Shown here piece by piece: positions 23,139 through 32,200 of a stretch of DNA of 35,150 nucleotides. Under the pieces are notes generated by a model. The model saw nothing but the letters and a program-made list of their open reading frames with translations, did not search any database and was not told where the DNA came from. How positions within the stretch are numbered: the stretch's first letter is position 1; every line of letters begins with the position of its first letter. Made by a program: the position numbers and the translations under genes. Source of the DNA: a virus; IMG/VR virus record IMGVR_UViG_3300009466_000007, positions 1 through 35,150 of that record, one strand, 5' to 3'.

Positions 23139-23806
23139 GAGTAAGGTTTGATGATAAGGCCTTTATGAGAGATATGGAAAATATCATAAAGTACTCATAC
23201 GGATTTCTTGAGGGTGTTCAAATAGGTAAGCGTAAACTCTACGAAAGACTTGGACCAGAGATTGTAGAACTTGCTTCACAATATATCGATGTAAATGCTA
23301 AGGTGACTCCAGAGTTGCTTCATCATATTTATGAATGGAACAAGACAGGAAGTCCAAAGGCAAGATTGTTTGATATAGATTATAAGATAAGCAACATAGG
23401 AATAACATTTACAAGTTCATTGAAGCAGTCAACATCAATAAAGGATGGATCAAATGTACCATTCTATGATAAAGCAACCATAATGGAAAAGGGAGTTGCT
23501 GTAACCATCGTTCCTAAAAAGGCTAATGCATTGAGGTTTGAAATAGATGGCGAAGAGATTTACTCTAAAGATGGCGTTGTAGTTGACAATCCTGGAGGAC
23601 AGACTAAGGACCAGTTTGAAAAGATTATTAATGAATTCTTTGGTGTATACTTTAAGCAATCATTCTTAAGATCAAGCGGACTACAGGATCACTTTAAGCG
23701 ACCACAAGTGTTTAAGAAAAATATTAAGGCAGGTAAAAGAGGTGGAAGAAGTCTTGGTAGAAAGATTGGCCATGACTGGGTAGCAAATGCAGGGATGGCA
23801 TCATAA
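23135..23806 (+). CDS. Probable tail-completion/neck protein (HK97 gp10-like position)
   Basis: A 223-aa protein. The N-terminal helical half (DKAFMRDMENIIKYSYGFLE; LYERLGPEIVELASQYIDVN) is followed by VTPELLHHIYEWNKTGSPKA, a beta middle (VAVTIVPKKANALRFEIDGE), and a very basic C-terminus (KKNIKAGKRGGRSLGRKIGH). Position between stopper and tail terminator fits the neck proteins of long-tailed phages. The start overlaps the previous stop by four bases. I cannot assign a precise family from sequence alone. Confidence 0.55.
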   Translation: MRVRFDDKAFMRDMENIIKYSYGFLEGVQIGKRKLYERLGPEIVELASQYIDVNAKVTPELLHHIYEWNKTGSPKARLFDIDYKISNIGITFTSSLKQSTSIKDGSNVPFYDKATIMEKGVAVTIVPKKANALRFEIDGEEIYSKDGVVVDNPGGQTKDQFEKIINEFFGVYFKQSFLRSSGLQDHFKRPQVFKKNIKAGKRGGRSLGRKIGHDWVANAGMAS

Positions 23807-24357
23807 TGGCAGAATCAGCATCAACATTTAATACGCCAACACTTTGGATTAACAAGTATCTTGGTGAAAAGATAATAGAAATGGCAGACGTACCAATGCC
23901 ATTCTTTCCATCAAGACCAGCATCTATAGATGAGTTGACAGAACAGTTTGTTGTTATTAATGACGTAAGATATTCATATTCAGGCGTAATGGCAACTTAT
24001 GACAGACTGGTCCGCATGCGTAGATCACCATTTCCTCATATTAAACAAGAGCAATTGTTATATTATTTTTATGCTACAGCAGAAGGTGTTACAGAGCAAA
24101 TGGTTCAGGTTCAAGAGGCAGTCCTCCGTTTAATGGACCGTGAGGATGAGACAGCAGAAGAAATAAATGAGTGGGCAAAGAACAAAGTCATAGACGGAAT
24201 GAACAATAAGTTCTACTTTCATCGATTCAAGATATACCAACTAGAAGAGGTCAGAGACATCATAGATTTCGGAACAGCCAGAACATATGGCGGAAACAAG
24301 ATAATCATAGATTTTGAGTACCACCAAGACGAAGATATCGTCAAGCGCACTGTCTAA
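23806..24357 (+). CDS. Probable tail terminator protein
   Basis: A 183-aa protein with a one-base start/stop overlap (TAATG). It is mixed alpha/beta with TPTLWINKYLGEKIIEMADV near the N-terminus, a long central helix (YYFYATAEGVTEQMVQVQEA), and a C-terminal beta strand pair (NKIIIDFEYHQDEDIVKRTV). Being the last gene before the major tail protein fits the tail-terminator that caps the tail tube next to the head. The functional name is an inference from gene order. Confidence 0.5.
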   Translation: MAESASTFNTPTLWINKYLGEKIIEMADVPMPFFPSRPASIDELTEQFVVINDVRYSYSGVMATYDRLVRMRRSPFPHIKQEQLLYYFYATAEGVTEQMVQVQEAVLRLMDREDETAEEINEWAKNKVIDGMNNKFYFHRFKIYQLEEVRDIIDFGTARTYGGNKIIIDFEYHQDEDIVKRTV

Positions 24358-24396
24358 AAGGGTTGTATAATTATAAATGAGGAAACAAGCCCTTTT
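24356..24396 (+). terminator. Interrupted stem overlapping the tail-tube promoter
   Basis: AAAAGGG-TTGT (24356-24366) pairs with ACAA-G-CCCTTTT (24385-24396) with one bulged G. It lies right after the connector operon stop. Read-through RNA could form it as a weak terminator, but RNA starting at the inner promoter lacks the left arm. Confidence 0.45.
24364..24371 (+). promoter_or_regulatory. -10 promoter of the major tail gene
   Basis: TGTATAAT within the loop of the 24356-24396 stem. It ends 5 bases before an ATG at 24377 and 57 bases before the major tail protein start at 24429. Confidence 0.55.
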
Positions 24397-24421
24397 AATC
24401 CAAAAGAAAAAAAAGAGGTGA
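24377..24421 (+). CDS. Possible leaderless leader peptide (14 aa)
   Basis: An ATG 5 bases behind the -10 box opens MRKQALLIQKKKKR and stops at TGA 24419-24421, which overlaps the SD (AGAGGTGA) of the major tail gene. It could couple translation to the downstream start, or be a chance ORF in a leader. It is very short, so confidence is low. Confidence 0.3.
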   Translation: MRKQALLIQKKKKR

Positions 24422-24428
24422 AACAAAT

Positions 24429-25070
24429 ATGGCATATACAAGAGGTACTAGCAACAACATCATCGTTGGTGCAGCAGCACTTTTCACATATGATCTAGGC
24501 AACTTAACTGATGCCGATCTTCCAGCATACGAAGTAAATACTTCATTCCGTGAGACACTATCTGACGAAGAAGATTTCCGTAACGTTGGTTACACAATGA
24601 ACGGACTTGAACTACAGTTCCAACCTGACTTCGGTGAGGTTTCTGTTGACCAGGTACTTGACGTTGCAAAGTTGTACAAGCAGGGTATGCAGGTTAATCT
24701 AAATACCACATTTGCTGAAGCAACACTTGAGAACCTTCTATTCGCACTTGCAGCATCAGATACTAACCTATCTGCGTTGACAGGAACAGGAATTGGAGCA
24801 AACTCACAGGAACTTAATCTTTCTGCAGGAGACTTGGGCGAATGTCCAGTTGAGCGTGGTTTGGTTGCAGTAGGTCCAGGTACAGGAGACTGTGCAGCAG
24901 GATCATCAATTGAACGTGTTTATGTAGCATACCGTGCACTCTCAATCGAGAATGTAACAGTATCTGCAAAGCGTGATGAAGCAACAATGTTTGAAGTTTC
25001 ATTCCGTCTTCTTCCAAATGATGATGCATCATACGGAAAGATTGTAGACCGTACAATCCCAGCAGTATAA
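24429..25070 (+). CDS. Major tail (tube) protein
   Basis: A 213-aa protein that would stack in rings to form the tail tube. It has the N-terminal pattern of actinophage-type tube proteins: TRGTSNNIIVGAAALFTYDL (4-23), FRETLSDEEDFRNVGYTMNG, and LQFQPDFGEVSVDQVLDVAK. The C-terminal part has VYVAYRALSIENVTVSAKRD followed by MFEVSFRLLPNDDASYGKIV. Position just before the chaperone pair and tape measure gene is diagnostic. The SD is GAGGTGA. Arg is mainly CGT, as in the capsid gene, consistent with high expression. A strong terminator follows. Confidence 0.87.
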   Translation: MAYTRGTSNNIIVGAAALFTYDLGNLTDADLPAYEVNTSFRETLSDEEDFRNVGYTMNGLELQFQPDFGEVSVDQVLDVAKLYKQGMQVNLNTTFAEATLENLLFALAASDTNLSALTGTGIGANSQELNLSAGDLGECPVERGLVAVGPGTGDCAAGSSIERVYVAYRALSIENVTVSAKRDEATMFEVSFRLLPNDDASYGKIVDRTIPAV

Positions 25071-25087
25071 TACAACTTAATAACATT

Positions 25088-25128
25088 ATTGCCCTTCTCA
25101 TTAATTTGAGCGGGGCAATTTTGTTTTT
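25088..25128 (+). terminator. Strong intrinsic terminator after the major tail gene
   Basis: ATTGCCC pairs with GGGCAAT, with an inner CTCA/TGAG stem, and TTTTGTTTTT follows. It isolates the abundant tail-tube transcript from the chaperone genes. Confidence 0.85.
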
Positions 25129-25136
25129 GGTATACT
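25128..25136 (+). promoter_or_regulatory. Extended -10 promoter of the long tail chaperone
   Basis: TGGTATACT overlaps the end of the terminator T-run. It lies 3 bases before ATG 25140 and 6 bases before ATG 25143. The second spacing matches the other leaderless genes here. Confidence 0.6.
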
Positions 25137-25142
25137 TGTATG

Positions 25143-25826
25143 ATGGCTACAAAAGTATATGAAAGCGACTATATAACCCTGGTAGATGGAACAGAGGTAT
25201 TTATAACTCCGCTTAAAATAAAATATTTAAGAGAGTTTATGAATGCTTTTGAAAATGTCAAGGGTGCAGGCAATGATGACAATGCTATTGATGCACTAGT
25301 AGAGTGTGCAAGAATATGTATGAAGCAATATTTTCCAGAAATATCAAAATCAACAGACCTCATTGAGGATGCTATGACATTAAAAGATATATATAGACTA
25401 TTAGACATATCTGCTGGTATCAAGGTAAACGAAAAATCAGAAGAGCCAGTTCAAAAACAAGCAACAGATAGTGGATCAACATGGGAAACACTAGACTTGG
25501 CAAAACTTGAATCGGAAGCATTTTTGCTAGGTATATGGAAAGACTATGAAGAACTAGAAAGGTCTATGTCTATGCCAGAAATAATGTCAACACTGTCTGT
25601 TAAAAGAGAACTAGATTATGCAGAAAAAAAATTCCTTGCAGCGATGCAGGGTGTGGATCTAGATAAGGAGTCTGGAAAGCAAGACGAGTGGGAAGCCATG
25701 AAAGCAAGGGTATATAGTAAGGGAACAACTAAGGATCCTAATGATATACTTGCATTACAAGGACAAAACGCTGCAAATAAAGGTTTTGGAATTGGCATGG
25801 GTCTAACCTATGAAAAAATTGACTAG
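25143..25826 (+). CDS. Long tail-assembly chaperone (GT-like)
   Basis: A 227-aa protein (228 if the ATG at 25140 is used). I prefer 25143 because its distance from the -10 box matches the other leaderless genes. Residues ~8-95 (YITLVDGTEVFITPLKIKYL, then CARICMKQYFPEIS) are paralogous to the whole next gene product. Residues ~105-225 are a second, more acidic and helical domain (WETLDLAKLESEAFLLGIWK; ELDYAEKKFLAAMQG). This matches the G-T layout of siphophage tail chaperones, where T binds tail-tube subunits and G coats the tape measure. Here it is a plain continuous gene, with no frameshift. Confidence 0.75.
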   Translation: MATKVYESDYITLVDGTEVFITPLKIKYLREFMNAFENVKGAGNDDNAIDALVECARICMKQYFPEISKSTDLIEDAMTLKDIYRLLDISAGIKVNEKSEEPVQKQATDSGSTWETLDLAKLESEAFLLGIWKDYEELERSMSMPEIMSTLSVKRELDYAEKKFLAAMQGVDLDKESGKQDEWEAMKARVYSKGTTKDPNDILALQGQNAANKGFGIGMGLTYEKID

Positions 25827-25843
25827 TTTTAGAGACTAGTTTG
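25821..25843 (+). other. ACTAGT inverted/direct repeat at the end of the long chaperone gene
   Basis: GACTAGT-TTTAGAG-ACTAGT overlaps the stop codon. The two ACTAGT copies are palindromic and can pair as a 6-bp stem followed by TTTG. It may be a weak terminator or regulator between the two chaperone genes. Confidence 0.35.
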
Positions 25844-25852
25844 TGATATAAT
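25844..25852 (+). promoter_or_regulatory. Extended -10 promoter of the short tail chaperone
   Basis: TGATATAAT, then a short leader with AGGAGGA before ATG 25877. The short chaperone thus has both a separate promoter and a strong SD, so it can be made in excess over the long form. Confidence 0.65.
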
Positions 25853-25876
25853 TAACTAACTAAACCAGGAGGAACA

Positions 25877-26200
25877 ATGGCTGAAAAAGCAAATAGCAAG
25901 ACAGTTACACTAGTAGACGGAACCACACTACAGGTTCAACCACTAAAGATTTCACTACTTCGCCCATTCGTAAAGCGATTTAGCGATCTAGCACTAGTTG
26001 CAGATGATAACGACAAGTCAATGGATGTATTGCTTGACTGTGTACAAATCGCAATGAAGCAGTACAAGCCAGAACTTTCAGAAAATAAGGAATCGCTAGA
26101 AGATCTTCTAGACCTTCCAACAGTATACGAGATCATTGAGGCTGCATCAGGAAGCGATGCTGCTACAAACAATAATCTTATTGCAACAATCAGCAAGTAA
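25877..26200 (+). CDS. Short tail-assembly chaperone (G-like)
   Basis: A 107-aa protein paralogous to the first ~95 residues of the preceding gene. Shared blocks are VTLVDGT (11-17), QPLKISLLRPFVKRF, the DDNDKSMDVLLDC region and AMKQYKPELSENKESLEDL. It has no second (T-like) domain. Position just before the tape measure gene and size match the lambda G/HK97 gp13 type of chaperone that coats the tape measure before tube polymerisation. Better translation signals (AGGAGGA) and a private promoter suggest it is made in excess of the long form, as the G:GT ratio requires in lambda. No slippery site is needed or seen. Confidence 0.75.
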   Translation: MAEKANSKTVTLVDGTTLQVQPLKISLLRPFVKRFSDLALVADDNDKSMDVLLDCVQIAMKQYKPELSENKESLEDLLDLPTVYEIIEAASGSDAATNNNLIATISK

Positions 26201-26224
26201 TTTGTAAAGGGGGTGTTATGAAAA

Positions 26225-29200
26225 TTGTCAGACGTCAATGCTAATATAGGCATAAATATAAACACGGCTGACGCCTTAGCACAACTAAGAACACTTCAGG
26301 CTGGTTTAAGCAAGTTTCATCAAACACTCGCTCAGGGAAACATTTCAGCAGCAAATGCACAAAAAGGTCTTAATGCACAACTTATCCAGTCAGTTAATGC
26401 GACTGGAAAGTTTGCTGCATCTCAAGTAAAAGTAGTAACAAGCACTCAAGCATTTACATCTGCGCTTGAGAAAAACAAACTAAGCATGGGGCAGTACTTT
26501 AAGTATACTGCTGCTGCTACCATGGCAAATACAAAGTCGTTGACTAACATGTTTGCTCAAGAGAGAGAGATCATCAACCGTGCACGTAGAGATAGAGTAA
26601 AGGCTTTACAGACACAGTATGTTCAATTGCAAAAAGCCAATGGTGGTTTTGCTGATGCAATAAGGATTATGCCAAAGACCTTGATGATGGCTAATGGTCA
26701 GTTCACGGAACTTGGTACAAGAATTCAATATGCTGCTCAAAGACAGCAATTTTTAAATCAGTTGCTCAAGCAGGGGTCAACACAACTTCTAAACTTTGGT
26801 AAGAATACTCAGTGGGCTGGTCGTCAGTTAATGGTTGGTCTAACCATGCCTCTGGCAATGCTTGGATCATATGCAGCAAAGGCTTTCAAGGAAATGGAAG
26901 CAGCGGTAGTTAAGTTTCAGCGTGTATACGGAGATATATTTACTGATAGCGCAGCAACAGATGTTGCAGTTGAAAATATTAAAAGAATTGCAAATGAGTA
27001 TACAAAGTTTGGAGTTAGCGTAACACAAACAATGGAAATGGCAGCAACCGCTGCTGCAGCAGGTTTTCAAGGAACTGCGCTTAATGCTCAGGTAAGAGAA
27101 GCAAACAAATTAGCAGTTCTTGGTCAAGTTGAACAACAGCAGGCATTAGAGACAACTATTTCTTTACAGAATGCATTTGGTTTGTCGACTGAAGATCTTG
27201 CAAAGAAGATCGATTTTCTTAACGCAGTTGAAAACCAGACAGTTCTTTCTATTGAAGATTTAACAATTGCAATTCCTAAAGCAGCACCAGTTGTAAGACA
27301 ACTTGGTGGAGACGTAGAAGATTTAGCATTCTTCCTTACAGCAATGAAGGAAGGTGGAATCAACGCATCACAAGGTGCAAACGCACTTAAGTCTGGACTT
27401 GCCTCTATGATTAACCCAACCAAGAATACATCAGAGATGCTTGCTAAAATGGGTATAAATATTAACGCTGTTGTAGAATCAAATAAGGGAGATCTAAAAG
27501 GTACCGTACTTGGCTTTGCAAGAGCACTGGATGAATTAGATCCACTTAATCGTGCACGAGCAATCGAGCAACTTTTTGGAAAGTTTCAATTTGCAAGAAT
27601 ATCAACACTATTTCAAAACGTAGTAAAAGAAGGTTCACAGGCATCACGAGCACTACAATTGTCTGGTGCATCACTTGAAGAACTAGCAATTATCTCTGAG
27701 CGAGAAATGGGAAAAATTGAAGATTCTGTTGGATTTAAGTTTCAGGCAGCAGTAGAACAGTTTAAACAAACAATTATGCCAATAGGAAAAGAATTCCTAG
27801 AGGCACTAACACCAATTGTTAAGTTTATTGGTGGACTGTTTGAAAAGTTTAACAATCTATCAGATGGAACAAAAAAGTTTGTAACAATAGTAACAACGTT
27901 AGTAGCAGGAATTGGACCAATATTCCTTATGACATTTGGTTTGCTTGCAAATGGCCTTGCTAACTTAATTAAGTTGTTTGCACTAATTAGAGGTGGAATG
28001 GCAAAGTTAAATGGCCAAAATAAAGTTCTTGGTGGTGGATTTGATTATTTAACACAGCAGGAAATTGAAAACTTAGCATCATCAAATGCATTACATGGTT
28101 CACATCAAAAACTTATTCAGGTATTTAATGTTGAAAGCACAGCGCTACAAAAACTTGCAGGATCATATGCAAACGCTGCTTCACAGGCACGTGCACTTGC
28201 TACATCTTCTCCTGGGCTGTTTGCTTCTCCAGGGGCAACAACTGCGGTTGCTGGACTTCCAGGTGGAAGAACAAGACCAGTTAGAAAATATGCTGATGGA
28301 GTTTTGCAGGTACCAGGTCCAAAGGGTGCAGGAGATATTCAACCAGCATTCCTTGCTCCAGGTGAAGCAGTAATTCCAGCAGACGTAACAGCAAAGAATA
28401 TTGGTTTCTTACATGCAATGATGGCTGGTAAGACTCCTGGATATATGGCTGGAAAGATTCCAGCAAGACCTAAGTTCCATGCAAAACCTGATGAAACACA
28501 GTCAGGTGCAAAGATGATTGGTATGCCAAAATCTATTGCACAAGTTACACAGTCAAGACAGATTGCTGATCGTATTGCAGAGTCAGTTCAAAAGAGTCAG
28601 TTTGGAAAGGTTCCACCAACAGATTTTGGAACATTGTTACAAGGAACTTCTGGAAGAAGTTTTCCTATTCCAAATGTAGGCGGAGTATACAGAAAGCCAA
28701 ACGGAGAAGTTGTATTCGTAAAACCAGCAGTTGATGCAACATCAGCACTAGCAGAACAACGTGCAACAATTATTGCAAGAGAAGCACACGGACTTAGTGC
28801 ACCAAAGCAAACAATCAAAACAATGATGGACCCAACAGATACAACTGGTAAGAGAAAGTTAATTGTACTTGAATCACCATATGATCCTAAATTAGCAGAA
28901 GCAAGTGGCAAGTTTACAAAGAAGCAAATGGTTACACAACTTGTTGCATCACTTCTTCGTGGAGACAAAGATTTATCAAAGTCAAATGTGTTTGGAAATA
29001 CACTTGCAGATGTTGGTCCAGCAGGAGTATTTGGAAAGGCTTCTGGATTTAGAGACATTCAGTCTGCAATGCCTTCAATGAAGGATCAGGCAATGATTAA
29101 TCTTCTTGGAGTTAAGGGCGGAGCAAGAAAAGACTTTGCTCTATCTACTGCAGACATAGCAAAGAAGATGACCCCACAAGAGTACAACTCTGCAATTAGC

Positions 29201-32200
29201 GGAGAGATTGCAAAGGTACTCCCAAAACTTAAAAATACTGTTGGTGGAATGAACCTTTCATCTGCAGAAGCAGCCCCATATAACGCAATGATTGCAAGAC
29301 TTGAAGCAGGACAAAAAGTTAACTGGGCTGACTTCCAAAAGATACACGCATCTGCAGGATCTCCAGTAAAGAAACTTATGGCTGGTTTTATTCCAGAACT
29401 ATCTCCAGTAGCAAAGAGCCAATCACAAGTTGAGATGCAAAAGTTTTTTGATTGGGCTGATAAGCAGGTAGAATCATCAAAACTAGATGGAACATTTAAG
29501 GGCAGATGGAAGAAATCAACAGGACCAGCATTCAGACAAAGTTTGATGGAAAAGATGATTTATGATCCAAATAGCAAAACATTCTGGACAAATCAAGGTG
29601 GAACAAATGGAGTTAACCTTGAGCGAATGCAAGAAAGATTCAACTATCGTTTCGGTATTGCACCTGATCCAAAGAGTGGAAAGTATGTAAAATCTAATCT
29701 ATTTAACATCAATAAATTCTTGAGCAATGTTACTTCAGGTGGAGCATCCAAGCGTGGTGGAGATATTGGTGCCAATAACTCAAAGGCAAAGATTGTATGG
29801 AATGATATTAAAAAGGCTGCAGCAGATCCTGGCGGAATAAAGTCAGACAAGACAATAAGAAAGTATACAGACTTCCTTGCAAACATGAAGGATGCAGCAG
29901 GAAATGAAACTCAGTTAGCAAAAGACTTAAAGTCAAAGGATCTTGGTGTTCGTAAGGCTGCAATGGAAAGCATCGATAAGATGTTTAAATTTGATGCATC
30001 TCACGCACAGGCAGTTAGAGTCTATGACAGTTTAGATGATGCTGCAGCAGGTAAATCAAGACCAGCAGCAAAGTCAGAAAAATACTCTATGGGAACAATG
30101 GGTCCAGACTATAGAGTTGTAAATGAATATGTTAAAACAAATGATCCTCAGAATAAATCTAGATTTGAGAAAATTTTAGACTGGAACAATAAAAGTGGCA
30201 ACCCGCTAGGTCTTAATGCATCACAAACAAGTAGTATTCAGGCTGCTATTCAGTCAATCGTAAAACAAGAGAATCACCCGTTTGAGCCACAGAACCAAAG
30301 ACATGTTAAGGCACTTGCAGAACTTGAAATAAAGGCAAGAGACATGATGACAACAAATCCATCACAGTCTAAGGGCCTATCATTCTTAAGCAAGAATCCT
30401 GGCGCATACATGAATGCAAGACTTGTTAACGAGGTAATGTCTGACAGAATTGCAGACTCATCTTGGTTTAAGAGAATGAATGCAAAAAAGATGTTTATGA
30501 ATACAGACATTCTTGATGAAAAGGGAAGACCAGTACGTGGAGGATTGGAAACTGTAAGAAAGTCAGAATATTATCGTGATCCAAAAACTGGACGATTTAT
30601 TCCTTACACTGGACAGAATACAATTCCAGTATCAACTGGTAGAGTAACTGGCAAGGGAACTGAAACTAGAACTCCAGATACCACAAAGACTGGTGGAGGA
30701 CCGACAGCAACAAGATCACAGGCAAGAACATTTGCTATTAGACGTGATGCGGGAGATCCAAGGTTCCAAGGCCTAGGCACAGAATCTGGATTAAGCAAGG
30801 CAGCACAAGGAAGAGTTACTAATGCTGTTCAGGAACAAGCACGACTATTGAAGGCAAGAAATAACCTAACCAAGCAAGAAATTAGTCAGGCTCTTTCACA
30901 GTATAGACGAAGAGTGGTTGCTGCTGAAATTGAAAAAAGCAATAATGTTTCACAAGAAAAAAGAATGCGTGAGCAAGCAAAAGCAGAAACAGCCAAACTA
31001 ACAAATGCTAAGGATGCTGCAAAGCGAGAGGCTGTCGAAAAGAGAATGGCCCGTCAGGAAAAAGTTGGCAGATATTCAGGTGGAACAGCAGGTGCCCTTG
31101 GTGGTGTAGCAATGGGAGCAATGATGACTGGTGCCGACTCTAAGGTCACTGGAGGCCTATTTGCGGCCTCTGCACTTGCAGGCATGGCTCCAATGTTAAC
31201 TAACCCATATATTGCTGCAGGAACGGCTGTACTGGCTCTTGCTGGATCTGTATGGATTGCAGAAAAAGCCAATAAGTCAGCAGCCGAAAAAATATCAAGG
31301 TTTACAGATGAAACATCTGCAACAACTGAAAAAATGAAGTCTATTGGAGAACTTACTGGAAAAGTCGGGGCTTCAGAACTATATGCACGAAAGAGATCCA
31401 CATCAGTATCTGATAGATATACTACTGGATTTGAAAGAGGAAAGCAGCAGTTTGGTGCAACCTTTGTAGAATCAGAAACTGGTAAGTCTATTGTAGAGTC
31501 ATTTACAAAAGATATGGTGACTGGTGGAAATAATGCTGTTAAGAAAATATCTTTACAACTTGCTGCCTATGTTTCAGATGGAATAATGAGTGCAGAACAG
31601 GCCCATTCAGTTGCAAGCCAAATTGGAATTAATTTAAATAATCAAACTGTAACTTCTCAGATAAGTGGTGAAATTCTTTCACTTATTGGTCCAGGTGGTG
31701 TAGACCTACTTAAAGATCCGCTAACTGTAAGAATGAACTTAGTTCAAGAGCAAATTTCTAGCACATCAATGAGCACAGAGGATTATGCTGCTGCTGGAGT
31801 TCCAGTATTTGATATGGGGGCTCAGGATGATATTCAAGAGGCTGCATCCAACTACTTTGATGATTACATTGCATTGTTTACAGAAACTGGACCAGAAAGA
31901 ATTGGAGCAGCACTAGGTTCATCCTTTGCTCAATCTTTCGAGTTTAATCAATCTCAGGCAGATTCATTTGCTAAATATTATGATGATCAGATATTGATAT
32001 TACAAAAACAAAAGTTACAAACATCTGAGGTTTCAAAGCAAAAAGTTATAACTGATAAAATTCTTGAACTAGAAGGAAAAAGAAATTCTGGCCTAGAGGC
32101 ATTTAAGAAAAACAATCAGGCAATATTAGATACCGCAAGTAAGGCTATTGGTGCACTACAAAACAGTAGTCCAGGAACAAAGGCACTTAAGACAGCCTCA

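Noticed and set aside
25800-26230. A programmed frameshift joining the short chaperone to another frame
   Set aside because: Other frames close quickly after 26200 and the T-like domain is already present in the preceding gene. No convincing slippery heptamer was seen near the end of the short gene.
26218-26244. ATG at 26218 as start of the tape measure
   Set aside because: This frame meets TAA after eight codons. The tape measure frame begins with TTG at 26225, which has a suitable SD.
28597-29058. A 153-residue minus-strand ORF opposite the tape measure
   Set aside because: It has no SD and only mirrors low-stop codon use of the continuous tape measure frame.
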